64,000 nucleotides of DNA from Litoditis marina (taxonomy: Eukaryota; Nematoda; Chromadorea; Rhabditida; Rhabditidae), in assembly GCA_964036275.1 (NCBI GenBank), contig OZ038435.1:22364559-22428558 (forward strand), written 5' to 3'. Below, piece after piece: positions 49,117 through 62,400 of this stretch; positions within the stretch are counted from its first letter, which is position 1; every line of letters starts with the position of its first letter. The position numbers and the translations under genes are program-made. The notes under the pieces were generated by a model that was not told the DNA's origin, did no database searches, and saw only the letters and a list, made by a program, of their open reading frames with translations.

Positions 49117-51999
49117 TAGTACACGCAAGGAGAACATAATTGTAATTGTCTTAACATGACCGGTTTAATGTAGTAGGCCAGTGTTGATGAACCATCTTAT
49201 ACGTTACCTTCATGAAGTAATATGTTACTCATTGAAAATAAATTGATGTCTCGAGGTTCCTCCCAATTTCCCACGAGAAACGTGACTTAGTACACGCAGG
49301 GAGAACATAATTGTAATTGTCTAAACATGACCGATTTAATGTAGTAGGCCAGTGTTGATGAACCATCTTATACGTTACCTTCATGAAGTAATATGTTACT
49401 CATTGAAAATAAATTGATGTCTCGAGGTTCCTCCCAATTTCCCACGAGACACGTGACTTTATACACGCAGGGAGAACATAATTGTAATTGTCTAAACATG
49501 ACCGATAATGTAATAGGCCAGTGTTGATAAACCTTCTCTTACGTTACTTTCATGAAGTTATATGTTACTCATTGAGAATAAGTTGATGTTTCGAGGTTCC
49601 TCCCAATTTCCCACGAGAAACGTGACTTAGTACACGCAGGGAGAACATAATTGTAATTGTCTAAACATGACCGATTTAATGTAGTAGGCCAGTGTTGATG
49701 AACCATCTTATACGTTACCTTCATGAAGTAATATGTTACTCATTGAAAATAAATTGATGCCTCGAGGTTCCTCCCAATTTCCCACGAGACACGTGACTTA
49801 GTACACGCAGGGAGAACATAATTGTAATTGTCTTAACATGACCGATTTAATGTAGTAGGCCAGTGTTGATAAACCATCTTATACGTTACCTTCATGAAGT
49901 AATATGTTACTCATTGAAATAAATTGATGTCTCGAGGTTCCTCCCAATTTCCCACGAGACACGTGACTTAGTACACGCAGGAAAAACATAAGTGTAATTG
50001 TCTTAACATGACCGATTTAATGTAGTAGGCCAGTGTTGATAAACCATCTTATACGTTACCTTCATGAAGTAATATGTTACTCATTGAAAATAAATTGATG
50101 TCTCGAGGTTCCTCCCAATTTCCCACGAGAAACGTGACTTAGTACACGCAGGGAGAACATAATTGTAATTGTCTAAACATGACCGATTTAATGTAGTAGG
50201 CCAGTGTTGATGAACCATCTTATACGTTACCTTCATGAAGTAATATGTTACTCATTGAAAATAAATTGATGTCTCGAGGTTCCTCCCAATTTCCACGAGA
50301 CACGTGACTTTATACACGCAGGGAGAACATAATTGTAATTGTCTTAACATGACCAATTTAATGTAGTAGGCCAGTGTTGATAAACCTTCTCTTACGTTAT
50401 TTTCATGAAGTAATATGTTACTCATTGAGAATAAGTTGATGTTTCGAGGTTCCTCCCAATTTCCCACGAGAAACGTGACTTAGTACACGCAAGGAGAACA
50501 TAATTGTAATTGTCTTAACATGACCGGTTTAATGTAGTAGGCCAGTGTTGATGAACCATCTTATACGTTACCTTCATGAAGTAATATGTTACTCATTGAA
50601 AATAAATTGATGTCTCGAGGTTCCTCCCAATTTCCCACGAGACACGTGACTTAGTACACGCAGGAAAAACATAATTGTAATTGTCTTAACATGACCAATT
50701 TAATGTAGTAGGCCAGTGTTGATAAACCTTCTCTTACGTTATTTTCATGAAGTAATATGTTACTCATTGAGAATAAGTTGATGTTTCGAGGTTCCTCCCA
50801 ATTTCCCACGAGAAACGTGACTTAGTACACGCAAGGAGAACATAATTGTAATTGTCTTAACATGACCGGTTTAATGTAGTAGGCCAGTGTTGATGAACCA
50901 TCTTATACGTTACCTTCATGAAGTAATATGTTACTCATTGAAAATAAATTGATGGCTCGAGGTTCCTCCCAATTTCCCACGAGACACGTGACTTAGTACA
51001 CGCAGGAAAACATAATTGTAATTGTCTTAACATGACTGATTTAATGTAGTAGGCCAGTGTTGATGAACCATCTTATACGTTACCTTCATGAAGTAATATG
51101 TTACTCATTGAAAATAAATTGATGTCTCGAGGTTCCTCCCAATTTCCCACGAGACACGTGACTTTATACACGCAGGGAGAACATAATTGTAATTGTCTTA
51201 ACATGACTGATTTAATGTAGTAGGCCAGTGTTGATGAACCATCTTATACGTTACCTTCATGAAGTAATATGTTACTCATTGAAAATAAATTGATGGCTCG
51301 AGGTTCCTCCCAATTTCCCACGAGACACGTGACTTAGTACACGCAGGAAAAACATAATTGTAATTGTCTTAACATGACTGATTTAATGTAGTAGGCCAGT
51401 GTTGATGAACCATCTTATACGTTACCTTCATGAAGTAATATGTTACTCATTGAAAATAAATTGATGTCTCGAGGTTCCTCCCAATTTCCCACGAGAAACG
51501 TGACTTAGTACACGCAAGGAGAACATAATTGTAATTGTCTTAACATGACCGGTTTAATGTAGTAGGCCAGTGTTGATGAACCATCTTATACGTTACCTTC
51601 ATGAAGTAATATGTTACTCATTGAAAATAAATTGATGTCTCGAGGTTCCTCCCAATTTCCCACGAGAAACGTGACTTAGTACACGCAGGGAGAACATAAT
51701 TGTAATTGTCTAAACATGACCGATTTAATGTAGTAGGCCAGTGTTGATGAACCATCTTATACGTTACCTTCATGAAGTAATATGTTACTCATTGAAAATA
51801 AATTGATGTCTCGAGGTTCCTCCCAATTTCCCACGAGACACGTGACTTTATACACGCAGGGAGAACATAATTGTAATTGTCTTAACATGACCAATTTAAT
51901 GTAGTAGGCCAGTGTTGATAAACCTTCTCTTACGTTATTTTCATGAAGTAATATGTTACTCATTGAAAATAAATTGATGTCTCGAGGTTCCTCCCAATT

Positions 52000-54900
52000 T
52001 CCCACGAGAAACGTGACTTAGTACACGCAGGAAAAACATAATTGTAATTGTCTTAACATGACTGATTTAATGTAGTAGGCCAGTGTTGATGAACCATCTT
52101 ATACGTTACCTTCATGAAGTAATATGTTACTCATTGAAAATAAATTGATGTCTCGAGGTTCCTCCCAATTTCCCACGAGAAACGTGACTTAGTACACGCA
52201 AGGAGAACATAATTGTAATTGTCTTAACATGACCGGTTTAATGTAGTAGGCCAGTGTTGATGAACCATCTTATACGTTACCTTCATGAAGTAATATGTTA
52301 CTCATTGAAAATAAATTGATGTCTCGAGGTTCCTCCCAATTTCCCACGAGACACGTGACTTAGTACACGCAGGAAAAACATAATTGTAATTCTCTTAACA
52401 TGACCGATTTAATGTAGTAGGCCAGTGTTGATGAACCATCTTATACGTTACCTTCATGAAGTAATATGTTACTCATTGAAAATAAATTGATGGCTCGAGG
52501 TTCCTCCCAATTTCCCACGAGACACGTGACTTAGTACACGCAGGAAAAACATAATTGTAATTGTCTTAACATGACTGATTTAATGTAGTAGGCCAGTGTT
52601 GATGAACCATCTTATACGTTACCTTCATGAAGTAATATGTTACTCATTGAAAATAAATTGATGTCTCGAGGTTCCTCCCAATTTCCCACGAGACACGTGA
52701 CTTAGTACACGCAGGTAGAACATAATTGTAATTGTCTTAACATGACCGATTTAATGTAGTAGGCCAGTGTTGATAAACCATCTTATACGTTACCTTCATG
52801 AAGTAATATGTTACTCATTGAAAATAAATTGATGTCTCGAGGTTCCTCCCAATTTCCCACGAGACACATGACTTAGTACACGCAGGAAAAACATAATTGT
52901 AATTTTCTTAACATGATCGATTTAATGTAGTAGGCCAGTGTTGATAAACCATCTTATACGTTACCTTCATGAAGTAATATGTTACTCATTGAAAATAAAT
53001 TGATGTCTCGAGGTTCCTCCCAATTTCCCACGAGACACGTGACTTAGTACACGCAGGAAAAACATAAGTGTAATTGTCTTAACATGACCGATTTAATGTA
53101 GTAGGCCAGTGTTGATAAACCATCTTATACGTTACCTTCATGAAGTAATATGTTACTCATTGAAAATAAATTGATGTCTCGAGGTTCCTCCCAATTTCCC
53201 ACGAGACACGTGACTTAGTACACGCAGGAAAAACATAATTGTAATTCTCTTAACATGACCGATTTAATGTAGTAGGCCAGTGTTGATGAACCATCTTATA
53301 CGTTACCTTCATGAAGTAATATGTTACTCATTGAAAATAAATTGATGTCTCGAGGTTCCTCCCAATTTCCCACGAGACACGTGACTTAGTACACGCAGGA
53401 AAAACATAATTGTAATTGTCTTAACATGATCGATTTAATGTAGTAGGCCAGTGTTGATAAACCATCTTATACGTTACCTTCATGAAGTAATATGTTACTC
53501 ATTGAAAATAAATTGATGTCTCGAGGTTCCTCCCAATTTCCCACGAGACACGTGACTTAGTACACGCAGGGAGAACATAATTGTAATTGTCTTAACATGA
53601 CCGATTTAATGTAGTAGGCCAGTGTTGATAAACCATCTTATACGTTACCTTCATGAAGTAATATGTTACTCATTGAAAATAAATTGATGTCTCGAGGTTC
53701 CTCCCAATTTCCCACGAGACACATGACTTAGTACACGCAGGAAAAACATAATTGTAATTTTCTTAACATGATCGATTCAATGTAGTAGGCCAGTGTTGAT
53801 AAACCATCTTATACGTTACCTTCATGAAGTAATATGTTACTCATTGAAAATAAATTGATGTCTCGAGGTTCCTCCCAATTTCCCACGAGACACGTGACTT
53901 AGTACACGCAGGAAAAACATAAGTGTAATTGTCTTAACATGACCGATTTAATGTAGTAGGCCAGTGTTGATAAACCATCTTATACGTTACCTTCATGAAG
54001 TAATATGTTACTCATTGAAAATAAATTGATGTCTCGAGGCTCCTCCAATTTCCCACGAGACACGTGACTTAGTACACGCAGGAAAAACATAATTGTAATT
54101 CTCTTAACATTACCGATTTAATGTAGTAGGCCAGTGTTGATGAACCATCTTATACGTTACCTTCATAAAGTAATATGTTACTCATTGAAAATAATTGATG
54201 TCTCCAGGTTCCTCCCAATTTCCCACGAGACACTTGACTTAGTACACGCAGGAAAAACATAATTGTAATTGTCTTAACATGACCGATTTAATGTAGTAGG
54301 CCAGTGTTGATAAACCTTCTCTTACGTTATTTTCATGAAGTAATATGTTACTCATTGAAAATAAATTGATGTCTCGAGGTTCCTCCCAATTTCCCACGAG
54401 AAACGTGACTTAGTACACGCAGGAAAAACATAATTGTAATTGTCTTAACATGACTGATTTAATGTAGTAGGCCAGTGTTGATGAACCATCTTATACGTTA
54501 CCTTCATGAAGTAATATGTTACTCATTGAAAATAAATTGATGTCTCGAGGTTCCTCCCAATTTCCCACGAGAAACGTGACTTAGTACACGCAAGGAGAAC
54601 ATAATTGTAATTGTCTTAACATGACCGGTTTAATGTAGTAGGCCAGTGTTGATGAACCATCTTATACGTTACCTTCATGAAGTAATATGTTACTCATTGA
54701 AAATAAATTGATGTCTCGAGGTTCCTCCAATTTCCCACGAGACACGTGACTTAGTACACGCAGGAAAAACATAATTGTAATTCTCTTAACATGACCGATT
54801 TAATGTAGTAGGCCAGTGTTGATGAACCATCTTATACGTTACCTTCATGAAGTAATATGTTACTCATTGAAAATAAATTGATGGCTCGAGGTTCCTCCCA

Positions 54901-56680
54901 ATTTCCCACGAGACACGTGACTTAGTACACGCAGGAAAAACATAATTGTAATTGTCTTAACATGACTGATTTAATGTAGTAGGCCAGTGTTGATGAACCA
55001 TCTTATACGTTACCTTCATGAAGTAATATGTTACTCATTGAAAATAAATTGATGTCTCGAGGTTCCTCCCAATTTCCCACGAGACACGTGACTTAGTACA
55101 CGCAGGTAGAACATAATTGTAATTGTCTTAACATGACCGATTTAATGTAGTAGGCCAGTGTTGATAAACCATCTTATACGTTACCTTCATGAAGTAATAT
55201 GTTACTCATTGAAAATAAATTGATGTCTCGAGGTTCCTCCCAATTTCCCACGAGACACATGACTTAGTACACGCAGGAAAAACATAATTGTAATTTTCTT
55301 AACATGATCGATTTAATGTAGTAGGCCAGTGTTGATAAACCATCTTATACGTTACCTTCATGAAGTAATATGTTACTCATTGAAAATAAATTGATGTCTC
55401 GAGGTTCCTCCCAATTTCCCACGAGACACGTGACTTAGTACACGCAGGAAAAACATAAGTGTAATTGTCTTAACATGACCGATTTAATGTAGTAGGCCAG
55501 TGTTGATAAACCATCTTATACGTTACCTTCATGAAGTAATATGTTACTCATTGAAAATAAATTGATGTCTCGAGGTTCCTCCCAATTTCCCACGAGACAC
55601 GTGACTTAGTACACGCAGGAAAAACATAATTGTAATTCTCTTAACATGACCGATTTAATGTAGTAGGCCAGTGTTGATGAACCATCTTATACGTTACCTT
55701 CATGAAGTAATATGTTACTCATTGAAAATAAATTGATGTCTCGAGGTTCCTCCCAATTTCCCACGAGACACGTGACTTAGTACACGCAGGAAAAACATAA
55801 TTGTAATTGTCTTAACATGATCGATTTAATGTAGTAGGCCAGTGTTGATAAACCATCTTATACGTTACCTTCATGAAGTAATATGTTACTCATTGAAAAT
55901 AAATTGATGTCTCGAGGTTCCTCCCAATTTCCCACGAGACACGTGACTTAGTACACGCAGGGAGAACATAATTGTAATTGTCTTAACATGACCGATTTAA
56001 TGTAGTAGGCCAGTGTTGATAAACCATCTTATACGTTACCTTCATGAAGTAATATGTTACTCATTGAAAATAAATTGATGTCTCGAGGTTCCTCCCAATT
56101 TCCCACGAGACACATGACTTAGTACACGCAGGAAAAACATAATTGTAATTTTCTTAACATGATCGATTCAATGTAGTAGGCCAGTGTTGATAAACCATCT
56201 TATACGTTACCTTCATGAAGTAATATGTTACTCATTGAAAATAAATTGATGTCTCGAGGTTCCTCCCAATTTCCCACGAGACACGTGACTTAGTACACGC
56301 AGGAAAAACATAAGTGTAATTGTCTTAACATGACCGATTTAATGTAGTAGGCCAGTGTTGATAAACCATCTTATACGTTACCTTCATGAAGTAATATGTT
56401 ACTCATTGAAAATAAATTGATGTCTCGAGGCTCCTCCCAATTTCCCACGAGACACGTGACTTAGTACACGCAGGAAAAACATAATTGTAATTCTCTTAAC
56501 ATTACCGATTTAATGTAGTAGGCCAGTGTTGATGAACCATCTTATACGTTACCTTCATAAAGTAATATGTTACTCATTGAAAATAAATTGATGTCTCCAG
56601 GTTCCTCCCAATTTCCCACGAGACACTTGACTTAGTACACGCAGGAAAAACATAATTGTAATTGTCTTAACATGACCGAT
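52000..56680. repeat. Higher-order repeat, 14-mer of about 2391 bp
   Basis: CAGGTAGAAC at 52712 and 55103, GACACATGAC near 52867 and 55258, and CTTCATAAAG at 54171 and 56563 all recur 2391-2392 bp apart. The first copy has lost single bases near 54047 (CTCCTCCAATT) and 54193 (AAAATAATTG). GATGGCTCGAGG marks further partial units at 50952, 51293, 52491 and 54886. Confidence 0.87.
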
Positions 56681-59479
56681 TTAATGTAGTAGGCCAGTGT
56701 TGATAAACCATCTTATACGTTACCTTCATGAAGTAATATGTTACTCATTGAAAATAAATTGATGTCTCGAGGTTCCTCCCAATTTCCCACGAGACACGTG
56801 ACTTGATACACGCAGGGAGAACATAATTGTAATTGTCTTAACATGACCGATTTAATGTAGTAGGCCAGTGTTGATGAACCATCTTATACGTTACCTTCAT
56901 AAAGTAATATGTTACTCATTGAGAATAAATTGATGTCTCGAGGTTCCTCCCAATTTCCCACGAGACACGTGACTTAGTACACGCAGGAAACATAATTGTA
57001 ATTGTCTTAACATGACCGATTTAATGTAGTAGGCCAGTGTTGATAAACCATCTTATACGTTACCTTCATGAAGTAATATGTTCCTCATTGAAAATAAATT
57101 GATGTCTCGAGGTTCCTCCCAATTTCCCACGAGACACGTGACTTAGTACACGCAGGGAGAACATAATTGTAATTGTATTAACATGATCGATTTAATGTAG
57201 TAGGCCAGTGTTGATAAACCATCTTATACGTTACCTTCATAAAGTAATATGTTACTCATTGAGAACAAATTGATGTCTCGAGGTTCCTCCCAATTTCCCA
57301 CGAGACACGTGACTTAGTACACGCAGGAAAAACATAATTGTAATTGTCTTAACATGACTGATTTAATGTAGTAGGCCAGTGTTGATGAACCATCTTATAC
57401 GTTACCTTCATGAAGTAATATGTTACTCATTGAAAATAAATTGATGTCTCGAGGTTCCTCCCAATTTCCCACGAGAAACGTGACTTAGTACACGCAGGGA
57501 GAACATAATTGTAATTGTCTAAACATGACCGATTTAATGTAGTAGGCCAGTGTTGATGAACCATCTTATACGTTACCTTCATGAAGTAATATGTTACTCA
57601 TTGAAAATAAATTGATGTCTCGAGGTTCCTCCCAATTTCCCACGAGACACGTGACTTTATACACGCAGGGAGAACATAATTGTAATTGTCTAAACATGAC
57701 CTATAATGTAATAGGCCAGTGTTGATAAACCTTCTCTTACGTTACTTTCATGAAGTTATATGTTACTCATTGAGAATAAGTTGATGTTTCGAGGTTCCTC
57801 CCAATTTCCCACGAGAAACGTGACTTAGTACACGCAGGGAGAACATAATTGTAATTGTCTAAACATGACCGATTTAATGTAGTAGGCCAGTGTTGATAAA
57901 CCATCTTATACGTTACCTTCATGAAGTAATATGTTACTCATTGAAAATAAATTGATGTCTCGAGGTTCCTCCCAATTTCCCACGAGACACGTGACTTAGT
58001 ACACGCAGGGAGAACATAACTGTAATTGTCTTAACATGATCGATTTAATGTAGTAGGCCAGTGTTGATAAACCATCTTATACGTTACCTTCATGAAGTAA
58101 TATGTTACTCATTGAAAATAAATTGATGTCTCGAGGTTCCTCCCAATTTCCCACGAGACACGTGACTTAGTACACGCAGGAAAAACATAAGTGTAATTGT
58201 CTTAACATGACCGATTTAATGTAGTAGGCCAGTGTTGATAAACCATCTTATACGTTACCTTCATGAAGTAATATGTTACTCATTGAAAATAAATTGATGT
58301 CTCGAGGTTCCTCCCAATTTCCCACGAGACACGTGACTTAGTACACGCAGGAAAAACATAATTGTAATTGTCTTAACATGACCAATTTAATGTAGTAGGC
58401 CAGTGTTGATAAACCTTCTCTTACGTTATTTTCATGAAGTAATATGTTACTCATTGAGAATAAGTTGATGTTTCGAGGTTCCTCCCAATTTCCCACGAGA
58501 AACGTGACTTAGTACACGCAAGGAGAACATAATTGTAATTGTCTTAACATGACCGGTTTAATGTAGTAGGCCAGTGTTGATGAACCATCTTATACGTTAC
58601 CTTCATGAAGTAATATGTTACTCATTGAAAATAAATTGATGTCTCGAGGTTCCTCCCAATTTCCCACGAGAAACGTGACTTAGTACACGCAGGGAGAACA
58701 TAATTGTAATTGTCTAAACATGACCGATTTAATGTAGTAGGCCAGTGTTGATGAACCATCTTATACGTTACCTTCATGAAGTAATATGTTACTCATTGAA
58801 AATAAATTGATGTCTCGAGGTTCCTCCCAATTTCCCACGAGACACGTGACTTTATACACGCAGGGAGAACATAATTGTAATTGTCTTAACATGACCAATT
58901 TAATGTAGTAGGCCAGTGTTGATAAACCTTCTCTTACGTTATTTTCATGAAGTAATATGTTACTCATTGAGAATAAGTTGATGTTTCGAGGTTCCTCCCA
59001 ATTTCCCACGAGAAACGTGACTTAGTACACGCAAGGAGAACATAATTGTAATTGTCTTAACATGACCGGTTTAATGTAGTAGGCCAGTGTTGATGAACCA
59101 TCTTATACGTTACCTTCATGAAGTAATATGTTACTCATTGAAAATAAATTGATGTCTCGAGGTTCCTCCCAATTTCCCACGAGACACGTGACTTAGTACA
59201 CGCAGGAAAAACATAATTGTAATTGTCTTAACATGACCAATTTAATGTAGTAGGCCAGTGTTGATAAACCTTCTCTTACGTTATTTTCATGAAGTAATAT
59301 GTTACTCATTGAGAATAAGTTGATGTTTCGAGGTTCCTCCCAATTTCCCACGAGAAACGTGACTTAGTACACGCAAGGAGAACATAATTGTAATTGTCTT
59401 AACATGACCGGTTTAATGTAGTAGGCCAGTGTTGATGAACCATCTTATACGTTACCTTCATGAAGTAATATGTTACTCA

Positions 59480-62400
59480 TTGAGAATAAATTGATGTTTC
59501 AAGGTTCCTCCAATTTCCCACGAGAAACGTCACTCAGTACACGCAGGGAGAACATAATTGTAATTGTCTAAACATGACCGATTTAATGTGGTAGGCCAGT
59601 GTTGATAAACCTTCTCTTACGTTACTTTCATGAAGTAATATGTTACTCATTGAGAATAAATTGATGTTTCAAGGTTCCTCCCAATTTCCCACGAGAAACG
59701 TCACTCAGTACCGCAGGGAGAACATAATTGTAATTGTCTAAACATGACCGATTTAATGTAGTAGGCCAGTGTTGATGAACATTCTCTTACGTTACTTTCA
59801 TGAAGTAATATGTTACTCATTGAGAATAAATTGATGTTTCAAGGTTCCTCCCAATTTCCCACGAGAAACGTGACTCAGTACACGCAGGGAGAACATAATT
59901 GTAATTGTCTAAACATGACCGATTTAATGTAGTAGGCCAGTGTTGATAAACCTTCTCTTACGTTACTTTCATGAAGTAATATGTTACTCATTGAGAATAA
60001 TTTGATGTTTCAAGGTTCCTCCCAATTTCCCACGAGAAACGTCACTCAGTACACGCAGGGAGAACATAATTGTAATTGTCTAAACATGACCGATTTAATG
60101 TGGTAGGCCAGTGTTGATAAACCTTCTCTTACGTTACTTTCATGAAGTAATATGTTACTCATTGAGAATAAATTGATGTTTCAAGGTTCCTCCCAATTTC
60201 CCACGAGAAACGTCACTCAGTACCGCAGGGAGAACATAATTGTAATTGTCTAAACATGACCGATTTAATGTAGTAGGCCAGTGTTGATGAACCTTCTCTT
60301 ACGTTACTTTCATGAAGTAATATGTTACTCATTGAGAATAAATTGATGTTTCAAGGTTCCTCCCAATTTCCCACGAGAAACGTCACTCAGTACACGCAGG
60401 GAGAACATAATTGTAATTGTCTAAACATGACCGATTTAATGTAGTAGGCCAGTGTTGATGAACCTTCTCTTACGTTACTTTCATGAAGTAATATGTTACT
60501 CATTGAGAATAAATTGATGTTTCAAGGTTCCTCCCAATTTCCCACGAGAAACGTGACTCAGTACACGCAGGGAAAACATAATTGTAATTGTCTAAACATG
60601 ACCGATTTAATGTAGTAGGCCAGTGTTGATGAACCTTCTCTTACGTTACTTTCATGAAGTAATATGTTACTCATTGAGAATAAATTGATGTTTCAAGGTT
60701 CCTCCCAATTTCCCACGAGAAACGTGACTCAGTACACGCAGGGAGAACATAATTGTAATTGTCTAAACATGACCGATTTAATGTAGTAGGCCAGTGTTGA
60801 TGAACCTTCTCTTACGTTACTTTCATGAAGTAATATGTTACTCATTGAGAATAAATTGATGTTTCAAGGTTCCTCCCAATTTCCCACGAGAAACGTCACT
60901 CAGTACACGCAGGGAGAACATAATTGTAATTGTCTAAACATGACCGATTTAATGTAGTAGGCCAGTGTTGATAAACCTTCTCTTACGTTACTTTCATGAA
61001 GAAATATGTTACTCATTGAGAATAATTTGATGTTTCAAGGTTCCTCCCAATTTCCCACGAGAAACGTCACTCAGTACACGCAGGGAGAACATAATCGTAA
61101 TTGTCTAAACATGACCGATTTAATGTGGTAGGCCAGTGTTGATAACCCTTCTCTTACGTTACTTTCATGAAGTAATATGTTACTCATTGAGAATAAATTG
61201 ATGTTTCAAGGTTCCTCCCAATTTCCCACGAGAAACGTCACTCAGTACCGCAGGGAGAACATAATTGTAATTGTCTAAACATGACCGATTTAATGTAGTA
61301 GGCCAGTGTTGATGAACCTTCTCTTACGTTACTTTCATGAAGTTATATGTTACTCATTGAGAATAAATTGATGTTTCAAGGTTCCTCCCAATTTCCCACG
61401 AGAAACGTCACTCAGTACACGCAGGGAGAACATACTTGTAATTGTCTAAACATGACCGATTTAATGTAGTAGGCCAGTGTTGATAAACCTTCTCTTACGT
61501 TACTTTCATGAAGTTATATGTTACTCATTGAGAATAAATTGATGTTTCAAGGTTCCTCCCAATTTCCCACGAGAAACGTGACTTAGTACACGTAGGGAGA
61601 ACATAATTGTAATTGTCTAAACATGACCGATTTAATGTAGTAGGCCAGTGTTGATGAACCTTCTCTTACGTTACTTTCATGAAGTAATATGTTACTCATT
61701 GAGAATAAATTGATGTTTCAAGGTTCCTCCCAATTTCCCACGAGAAACGTCACTCAGTACCGCAGGGAGAACATAATTGTAATTGTCTAAACATGACCGA
61801 TTTAATGTAGTAGGCCAGTGTTGATGAACCTTCTCTTACGTTACTTTCATGAAGTTATATGTTACTCATTGAGAATAAATTGATGTTTCAAGGTTCCTCC
61901 CAATTTCCCACGAGAAACGTCACTCAGTACACGCAGGGAGAACATACTTGTAATTGTCTAAACATGACCGATTTAATGTAGTAGGCCAGTGTTGATAAAC
62001 CTTCTCTTACGTTACTTTCATGAAGTAATATGTTACTCATTGAGAATAAATTGATGTTTCAAGGTTCCTCCCAATTTCCCACGAGAAACGTGACTCAGTA
62101 CACGCAGGGAGAACATAATTGTAATTGTCTAAACATGACCGATTTAATGTAGTAGGCCAGTGTTGATGAACCTTCTCTTACGTTACTTTCATGAAGTAAT
62201 ATGTTACTCATTGAGAATAAATTGATGTTTCAAGGTTCCTCCCAATTTCCCACGAGAAACGTGACTCAGTACACGCAGGGAGAACATAATTGTAATTGTC
62301 TAAACATGACCGATTTAATGTAGTAGGCCAGTGTTGATGAACCTTCTCTTACGTTACTTTCATGAAGTAATATGTTACTCATTGAGAATAAATTGATGTT

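Noticed and set aside
48828..49157. Frames running through the N gap
   Set aside because: They consist mostly of unknown residues and satellite.
530..59009. Many 71-139 codon minus-strand frames in the satellite, with near-identical products (start MGNREKPRDINLF)
   Set aside because: They are the satellite read in reverse, open only where monomer lengths keep phase, and are broken in most monomers. There is no sign of selection for coding.
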